A stretch of 64,000 nt of DNA, taken from Planctomycetota bacterium (lineage in GTDB: Bacteria > Planctomycetota > Planctomycetia > Planctomycetales > Planctomycetaceae). The stretch lies in contig QQVO01000019.1 of NCBI GenBank assembly GCA_003388505.1, forward strand, positions 1 through 64,000, given 5' to 3'. Positions 58,892 through 64,000 of this stretch are shown piece after piece. The translations under genes and the position numbers were made by a program. The notes beneath the pieces were generated by a model. The model worked only from the letters and a program-made list of their open reading frames with translations, searched no databases and was not told the origin of the DNA. How positions within the stretch are numbered: the stretch's first letter is position 1; each line of letters begins with the position of its first letter.

Positions 58892-59704
58892 CTAGAACGC
58901 TTGCGCCGCGAGCGGGTCTTCGACAGCGTCCGCGTCCTGATCAAAGTACTGGTCGACCTGGTCGACGATGTCCTCCGGGACATCGGCGTCTTCCTCGATC
59001 GGAATCAGGCCGGCGAAGTTGGCGTCGGCGTCGAGGAGTTCCTCTTCGACGTCGAGTTTGCCGTCGATCTCGCGAATCAAGGACTTGCAGCGGGCAAGCT
59101 GCGAATCGTCGATGGCGAGTTCGCTGACCGTCTTGCGGGCTTCAATCGTCCGCAGGCGAGCTTCCAGCCGCTCCAGTTCGACCTCCAGGCTCTTCCGCTG
59201 GGAGAGCATGCTTTCCAGAGTGTCGCGATGGGCATCCAGAGCCTGCCGGCGATGGGCGAGGGTTTCCTTGTCCTGATTCAACGCGTCCTGGGCGACCTTG
59301 AAGCGGTTGAACCGCTCGGCCAGATCGCGCTGGACTTCGGTGTCATTATACGAGCGGCCGGAGACGACGAAGTATTTTTCGCCGGTCTTCAGATGTTCGC
59401 TGAGCGCCAGAATCGCCTCCTCCTGGCCTTCCAGTTCCGTCTCACGGGCTGCGATGGTTTCTTCCAGGTGGCCTACCTGCACCTGCTCGCGGGCGATGAC
59501 GTGCATCGACTTCCGGATCTCCGGAACAAGCTGTTCCACTTCCTGCCGGGCCCGTTCAATCTCGAACTCGACGGGGACTTCGCTCCGCACCGAGTCACGC
59601 ACCGAACTGACGCCGGTGGACAGATAACTCCAGGCGTCGCGACCGAACACGAACGTTCCAACCGCCGCGACCGCCAACGATCCGTAGGCAACTTTCTTAA
59701 TCAT
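58892..59704 (-). CDS. Coiled-coil protein with N-terminal membrane anchor
   Basis: A 270-aa protein from ATG 59704 with AGAGGAG ahead. Residues 4-20 (KVAYGSLAVAAVGTFVF) form an anchor or weak signal. Residues 45-220 are predicted continuous coiled coil (ERARQEVEQLVPEIRKSMHV; ERLEARLRTIEARKTVSEL), and the C-terminus is acidic. The layout resembles PspA/ESCRT-III-like or envelope coiled-coil proteins found throughout planctomycetes; no function assigned. Confidence 0.7.
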   Translation of the reverse strand: MIKKVAYGSLAVAAVGTFVFGRDAWSYLSTGVSSVRDSVRSEVPVEFEIERARQEVEQLVPEIRKSMHVIAREQVQVGHLEETIAARETELEGQEEAILALSEHLKTGEKYFVVSGRSYNDTEVQRDLAERFNRFKVAQDALNQDKETLAHRRQALDAHRDTLESMLSQRKSLEVELERLEARLRTIEARKTVSELAIDDSQLARCKSLIREIDGKLDVEEELLDADANFAGLIPIEEDADVPEDIVDQVDQYFDQDADAVEDPLAAQAF

Positions 59705-60052
59705 GGTTCTGACTCCTCTTTGTCGCTGCTACCTGTGACCGGGGAAGCTGCGACCAACGCAGTACGGTCACGTCTCAGGCAGTCATTCGCGGCGAAACGG
59801 GGAATCTTTGAAAGATTTGCAAGGAATTTCGGACTCCGAGATGTGCACGCACGTATATCGCCAACCTGTGAACAACCGCCCCTTTATCCCTGTCGTTTAC
59901 CCACCTCTCTCGTTCCCGTTCGAGTGATTCGAATGGAACGCGGATGAAATGGGAGAAGATCTGCCGGGCGAATCAGCGAAGACCGGCCAGATCCGCGCCA
60001 TCCGCGGCCCATTCGCCGCTGATCCGGCCCCTATTTCGCGCCCGGAGACCGC
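59705..60052. other. Gap with palindromic repeat
   Basis: About 350 bases, no gene. Contains copy 2 of the palindromic repeat. Confidence 0.5.
59902..59947 (+). repeat. Palindromic repeat, copy 2
   Basis: CACCTCTCTCGTTCCCGTTCGAGTGA followed by TTCGAATGGAACGCGGATGA. Same as the inverse of 20923-20980 but without 12 bases of loop. Confidence 0.6.
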
Positions 60053-60820
60053 TCAGTCCGGCTGGTCAGTCCCGCCGGCCGGCGGAAAGACCGTGATATC
60101 GCCGAACACCGACTCCTGCGTGGCGCGAAAGCCGTGGTGGCGGAGCAGTTCGAGAATCGCCAGAAACATACCGACGATTTTGCTGCGGATCGTCTCAGAG
60201 TCGAACAGCGTGCTGAAGCGGACCGGGCCCTCTGCGCGAACGCGCGTGCCGATCTGGTCGACGTACACGTGAATCGGCGTGTCGTCGTAGCGAATCCGCT
60301 GCTCCTCCTGCACGTCGGAACGCCGTAGCACGCGTCCCAGCGCGCTGATCAAGTCCCACAGCTCGACCTCTTTAATGCGGTCGGCGGCGTGATCTTTGGC
60401 CACCTTCGGCCGCTCGTCCGAAAGCCGGGGATAACGTTCCTGCCATTCCGCCGCGCGGTCCTCCAGATCGGTCGCCGCGTCCTTGTACTTCTTGTAGTCG
60501 AGCAGTCGCTGAATCAGTTCGCTGCGGGCGTCGTCCCCTTCCAGAAGGGGCTCAATCTCTTCCTCGGCGGCTTCCTCCTCAGGCTGGGGCAGAACGAGCC
60601 GGCTTTTCACCTCCGCCAGCGTGCTCGCCATCACGACGAAATCCCCTGCGATGTCGAGATCGATCATCTGCAGGATCTCCAGGAACTCCTGAAACTGCGC
60701 CGTGATTCTGGCGATCGGCAGTTCAACGACGTCCACCTCGTTGCGACGAACGAGGTAAAGCAGGAGGTCGAGCGGTCCCTCAAACAGTTCGAGTTGGACG
60801 CGGTAGGAGGGAGTGGACAT
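60053..60820 (-). CDS. scpA: Segregation and condensation protein A
   Basis: A 255-aa kleisin partner of SMC: N-terminal YRVQLELFEGPLDLLLYLVRRNEVDV, an acidic linker, then the C-terminal winged-helix segment SETIRSKIVGMFLAILELLRH. ATG 60820 is chosen because the family begins immediately after it; the frame is open 105 bases further up. scpB is not adjacent. Confidence 0.95.
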   Translation of the reverse strand: MSTPSYRVQLELFEGPLDLLLYLVRRNEVDVVELPIARITAQFQEFLEILQMIDLDIAGDFVVMASTLAEVKSRLVLPQPEEEAAEEEIEPLLEGDDARSELIQRLLDYKKYKDAATDLEDRAAEWQERYPRLSDERPKVAKDHAADRIKEVELWDLISALGRVLRRSDVQEEQRIRYDDTPIHVYVDQIGTRVRAEGPVRFSTLFDSETIRSKIVGMFLAILELLRHHGFRATQESVFGDITVFPPAGGTDQPD

Positions 60821-61289
60821 GAATTCGCTTCCGTGCAACGCGGCCAGTGTGAACGCGTATTCTAGCGGTACGCCCAGATCGGTCGAGACAGGTTGTCCGG
60901 CATCCGCATCCGTGAGTGCACGCATTGCATCGTTTTTTCAACGCAGAGTCGCAAAGGGGCCAAGATGCGCAAAGTTGAATCAGAGAGAATCAGAGAGAAG
61001 ATTGGGTTCGGCTTCACGATCACGAATGGGCGGCAGGCATTCATCTTCCTCCGTTCGCCTCGGGTGACGTCGCGCCTCGATGATCTGAAATCGACGCCGG
61101 TGTTGAGTCTTGAGTAGGCGCAGTCAAGGTCTCTTCGCGGTCCTTTGCTTTTTGGCGTCTTTGCGTTGAGGAAACGGCGCCGAACAGGAGGTCGTCCACG
61201 GTGATTCGGCGATTCGCGGTAAATCGCAAGGCAGTCAAAGTTCCCCGGCAACGCTTATTGACTGGTGACGCGGTTGTTACACTGCTGTC
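60821..61289. other. Gap holding inverted-repeat element
   Basis: Region between the divergent scpA and hydrolase genes. Mostly occupied by copy 2 of the TIR element (60938-61169). No gene was recognised. Confidence 0.5.
60938..61169. repeat. Element with terminal inverted repeats, copy 2
   Basis: Starts TCAACGCAGAGTCGCAAAGG and ends TTTGGCGTCTTTGCGTTGA, an imperfect terminal inverted repeat of ~35 bases. Its ends match those at 15130-15400, and a GTGTTG...CGGTCCTTTGC tract near the right end is shared. Confidence 0.55.
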
Positions 61290-62222
61290 ATGCCGACTGC
61301 CGATTTCCGTGATCGATTGCTCAACTGTCTGGGCGGGGACTGGCCCGAGCCTTGCCCGCTGAATGTTCAGGATCGTGAGACCATCGAAGGGGATGGTTTC
61401 ACGATCCGCTCGATCTATTACGATGCGGAGCCGGAAGATGCGATCCCGGCTTATCTGCTGGTTCCCCACGGCGTGAATGCCGCGAATCCCGCGCCCGCCG
61501 TGGCGGTGTGGCATCAGCACGCCGGGCAATGGCATCTGGGCAAGAGCGAGCCGGCCGGCCTCGACGGCAACCCCATGCATCACACCGGCGCCGCGCTCGC
61601 CCGTGAGGGATACGTTGTCCTGTGTCCCGACGCGCTCTGTTTCGAGGAACGGCAGGATCCGACGGGCAAGTTGAAGGCGGGCGCTTACGAACGGTTTGAG
61701 TTCCTGCGGGCCACGGTGGCCGGGAAGTGCATGGCGTGGAAGAACATCCTCGACATGCGGCGGGCTGTCGATCTGCTGGTGAGTCTGCCGGAAGTGCAGA
61801 AGGACAAAATCGGCTGCTACGGACACTCGATGGGCTCAACGCACACCTGGCTGGTCGGCCCGTGGGAGCCGCGACTGAAGTGCCTCGTCGGCAACTGCTG
61901 CCTGCCGACCTACAAGGCGATTCATCGAGAACACATGCTGCATTGCTTCCCGAACTTCGTTCCCGGCATTTTTGAGTACGGCGACACGCCCGACATCGCC
62001 GGCCTGATCGCGCCCCGCGCGCTCCACATGAACTTCGGAGACCAGGACGGCGGCAGCCCGATCGATGAAGTCCGCGCCGGAGTGGAAGTGATTCAGAAGG
62101 CTTACGAGTCGATGCATGCCGAGGACAAGTTCTCCTATTTCATTGAAGAAGACACCGGCCACGTCCTCTCGGACGAAATGTGGCGACGCACGAAGGAATG
62201 GTTCGCGAAGCATCTTGCATAG
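61290..62222 (+). CDS. Alpha/beta hydrolase (dienelactone hydrolase/acetyl esterase-like)
   Basis: A 310-aa serine hydrolase without signal peptide. YLLVPHG and AVAVWHQHAGQW suggest the oxyanion strand, nucleophile Ser in CYGHSMGS (about 180-187), Asp in NFGDQDGGSP and His in EDTGHVLS. It belongs to the prolyl-oligopeptidase-like/dienelactone hydrolase branch that includes sugar acetyl esterases. Substrate unknown. Confidence 0.85.
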   Translation: MPTADFRDRLLNCLGGDWPEPCPLNVQDRETIEGDGFTIRSIYYDAEPEDAIPAYLLVPHGVNAANPAPAVAVWHQHAGQWHLGKSEPAGLDGNPMHHTGAALAREGYVVLCPDALCFEERQDPTGKLKAGAYERFEFLRATVAGKCMAWKNILDMRRAVDLLVSLPEVQKDKIGCYGHSMGSTHTWLVGPWEPRLKCLVGNCCLPTYKAIHREHMLHCFPNFVPGIFEYGDTPDIAGLIAPRALHMNFGDQDGGSPIDEVRAGVEVIQKAYESMHAEDKFSYFIEEDTGHVLSDEMWRRTKEWFAKHLA

Positions 62223-62346
62223 GCGATACGTCCACGAAGGTTGTGCCCCCGAACGCTGTGAGTCGATTGTGCTTCCGAGACGGACGAAAACTGAGTGCGG
62301 CTTTCGCCAGTCATCCCACGCGTGACAGATCGAATTGAAGGTGTGA

Positions 62347-63108
62347 ATGTCCGACGAACCGCTGATTGCCGTCTTTGTCGACTTTGAGAACCTGGCGCTG
62401 GGCGTCCGCGACGTGCATGCCGGGAAATTCAAAATCCAGCTCGTCCTCAAGCGACTGCTGGAGAAGGGTCGCATCGTCTACAAGCGGGCGTACTGCGACT
62501 GGAGCAACTATCGCGACGCCGTGCGGGAGTTTCACGGGCACGGCGTGGAGTTGATCGACATCCCGCAGTCCCGCATGAGCGGCAAGAACAGCGCCGATAT
62601 CCGGATGGTGGTCGACGCGCTCGACCTCTGTTATTCGAAGGCTCACATCGACGTCTTCGCCCTCATCTCGGGCGACAGCGATTTCTCCCCGCTCGTCTCG
62701 AAGCTGAAAGAGAACAATCGCCGGGTGATCGGCTGCGGGGTCAAAAGTTCCACGTCCGATCTGCTGATCGGGAACTGCGACGAGTTTCTCTACTACGACG
62801 ACCTGCTGCGCACCGCCGAAAAGGGCAAGGCGCCCGCCAGAAAACAGGGCAAGCAGCCGACCGACAAGAAGACCGAAGCAGCCGAACGGCTGCTGGAAGT
62901 GCTGATTTCGGTCGAACAGGATTACGATCCCGTGTGGGGCTCCCTGCTGAAGCAGACGATCCGGCGGGTGTACCCAGGCTTCAACGAGAGCTACTACGGT
63001 TTCGAGAGCTTCTCCGACCTCCTTGAGTATTTCGCCGACGAAGGGATGATCGATCTGGAGTACGACGAGGACCGTCGGAACTACCAGGTGATCCGGAAGA
63101 AGAAATGA
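62347..63108 (+). CDS. NYN-domain RNase-like protein with OST-HTH domain
   Basis: A 253-aa protein. NYN (PIN-like, LabA/DUF88) domain about 5-150 with acidic residues in VFVDFENLA (Asp12, Glu14) and ISGDSDFSPLV; a Lys-rich linker; then an OST-HTH/LOTUS domain about 175-250. Members of this family are thought to cleave or bind RNA. Confidence 0.88.
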   Translation: MSDEPLIAVFVDFENLALGVRDVHAGKFKIQLVLKRLLEKGRIVYKRAYCDWSNYRDAVREFHGHGVELIDIPQSRMSGKNSADIRMVVDALDLCYSKAHIDVFALISGDSDFSPLVSKLKENNRRVIGCGVKSSTSDLLIGNCDEFLYYDDLLRTAEKGKAPARKQGKQPTDKKTEAAERLLEVLISVEQDYDPVWGSLLKQTIRRVYPGFNESYYGFESFSDLLEYFADEGMIDLEYDEDRRNYQVIRKKK

Positions 63109-63240
63109 CCCGCGCGACGACAAACGCTCAACGCCCGCCGGCTGCGTCCGGCGGGATTCGAAACAGCAGCGACCCTCTTTCGTTTTCCACGTCGCAGTCG
63201 GCCGTTCGCGAAGACCGCACTCGTTCAACAACCGGCAACC

Positions 63241-64000
63241 ATGACATCGCTCGACTACACACGTCAACTCGTCGCGTTTGATTCCATCAGCCTCAAGTCG
63301 AACGTGCCGGTCACGGACTTCGTCGAGCAGACGCTGCGGCGGTTCGATTTCGAGACGGAGCGGCTCGAATACGACGATCGCAACGGAGTCCGCAAGGCGA
63401 GCGTTGTCGGGAAGAAAGGCAAGGGAACCGGGGGCATGGCCTACTTCGGCCATACCGACGTCGTCCCGGCCGACGACTGGAAGTTCGACGAGCACGGGCC
63501 GTTCGAACCGACCGAGATCGACGGCCGCCTCTATGCGCGCGGCAGTTGCGACATGAAAGGCTCCGTCGCCTGCGCGCTGGCGGCGGCGGAACAGGTTTCG
63601 GCGGACGAACTGAATCAGCCGTTGTACGTCGTCTGCACGGCCGATGAAGAAATCGGCTATCTTGGCGCCCGGCAGGTCGCGGACGAGTCGCGATACTTCC
63701 AGGAAATGGTGGCGCACGGGACGAAAGGAGTCATCGGCGAGCCGACGCTGCTCGAAGTCGTCTATGCGCACAAGGGCGTGTGCGGGTTGGTCGCGACCTC
63801 GCACGGCCGGGCCGCCCATTCCAGCACGCGCGAGGGAGTGAACGCCAACCTGGCGATGATTCCGTACCTGGCCGAGATGAAAGCGATCTTCGATGAGACC
63901 GAGGCCGATGCGGCCTGGCAGAACGAGGAGTTTGATCCGCCGACGATTCGCTGGAACATCGGGATCAACGACCACACGCGGGCCGTCAACATCACCCCGC
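63241..64000 (+). CDS. M20-family metallopeptidase (partial, runs off window)
   Basis: Starts at ATG 63241; 253 codons are visible before the window ends. M20/ArgE/DapE signature: TRQLVAFDSISLKS, metal-binding GHTDVVPADDW, GSCDMKGSVAC and ADEEIGYLGA with the general-base Glu. It would be a co-catalytic zinc deacylase such as acetylornithine deacetylase or succinyl-diaminopimelate desuccinylase; the part that would distinguish these is missing. Confidence 0.9.
   Translation, partial: MTSLDYTRQLVAFDSISLKSNVPVTDFVEQTLRRFDFETERLEYDDRNGVRKASVVGKKGKGTGGMAYFGHTDVVPADDWKFDEHGPFEPTEIDGRLYARGSCDMKGSVACALAAAEQVSADELNQPLYVVCTADEEIGYLGARQVADESRYFQEMVAHGTKGVIGEPTLLEVVYAHKGVCGLVATSHGRAAHSSTREGVNANLAMIPYLAEMKAIFDETEADAAWQNEEFDPPTIRWNIGINDHTRAVNITP

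Noticed and set aside
62311-63975. A 554-codon minus-strand open frame over the NYN and M20 genes
   Set aside because: Spans two well-recognised plus-strand genes; no recognisable domains in the translated product.

Overview
The window looks like a chromosomal segment of a planctomycete (phylum Planctomycetota). The evidence is the GC-rich coding sequence together with families typical of that phylum: a secreted sulfatase, a PSCyt1/DUF1549/DUF1553 protein next to a DUF1501 protein, a PVC-type propeller/HEAT/cytochrome c protein, DUF1559-free but VWA/TPR-rich signalling genes, and an FHA-Ser/Thr kinase-ECF sigma cluster. No species can be named from the sequence alone.

Layout. 1-3.5 kb: tail of a possible serine recombinase, then a minus-strand run of response regulator, sulfatase and CBM9-like secreted protein. 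3.7-6.0 kb: tRNA-Phe followed by a cassette of a secreted trypsin-like protease with a collagen-like tail and three small unknown proteins. 6.2-9.2 kb: small unknown proteins with looser codon use and a blue-copper/methylamine-utilisation-like gene broken by an in-frame TGA. 9.6-12.4 kb: hydroxyacid-oxoacid transhydrogenase plus a methylmalonate-semialdehyde dehydrogenase-like enzyme. 12.6-18.5 kb: minus-strand PSCyt1 protein, DUF1501 protein, Tat-exported nitrilase. 19.0-20.3 kb: a decayed AIPR (abortive infection) gene against the 3' end of initiator tRNA. 21-25 kb: yeast-type cytosine deaminase, aldehyde dehydrogenase, a prepilin-peptidase-like protein without its catalytic aspartates, M50 protease, SDR. 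25.3-28.4 kb: MerR regulator with a visible MerR operator, quinol NO reductase, ScdA_N protein, and a cupin stub. 28.4-33.8 kb: MFS transporter, ornithine cyclodeaminase-like enzyme, and proline catabolism (P5C dehydrogenase, proline dehydrogenase). 33.9-35.2 kb: a two-gene GTPase/coiled-coil module. 35.3-45.4 kb: secreted Cys-repeat protein, PVC-type dehydrogenase/cytochrome, and housekeeping genes infA, rnhA, pnp, rpsO with a soluble histidine kinase. 45.8-59.7 kb: hydrolase, two paralogous VWA proteins, then a convergent minus-strand cluster FHA, kinase, membrane protein, ECF sigma factor, TPR protein. 60.0-64.0 kb: scpA, an esterase, a NYN/OST-HTH RNase-like protein, and the start of an M20 peptidase that runs off the window.

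Three intergenic repeat families are visible: a ~105-bp element in three copies, a ~230-270-bp element with terminal inverted repeats in two copies, and a short palindromic element in two copies. The most promising candidates for something new are the MerR(Hg-type)-controlled NO reductase operon, the GTPase/coiled-coil pair, the tRNA-Phe-adjacent protease/collagen cassette, and the dispersed repeat family.
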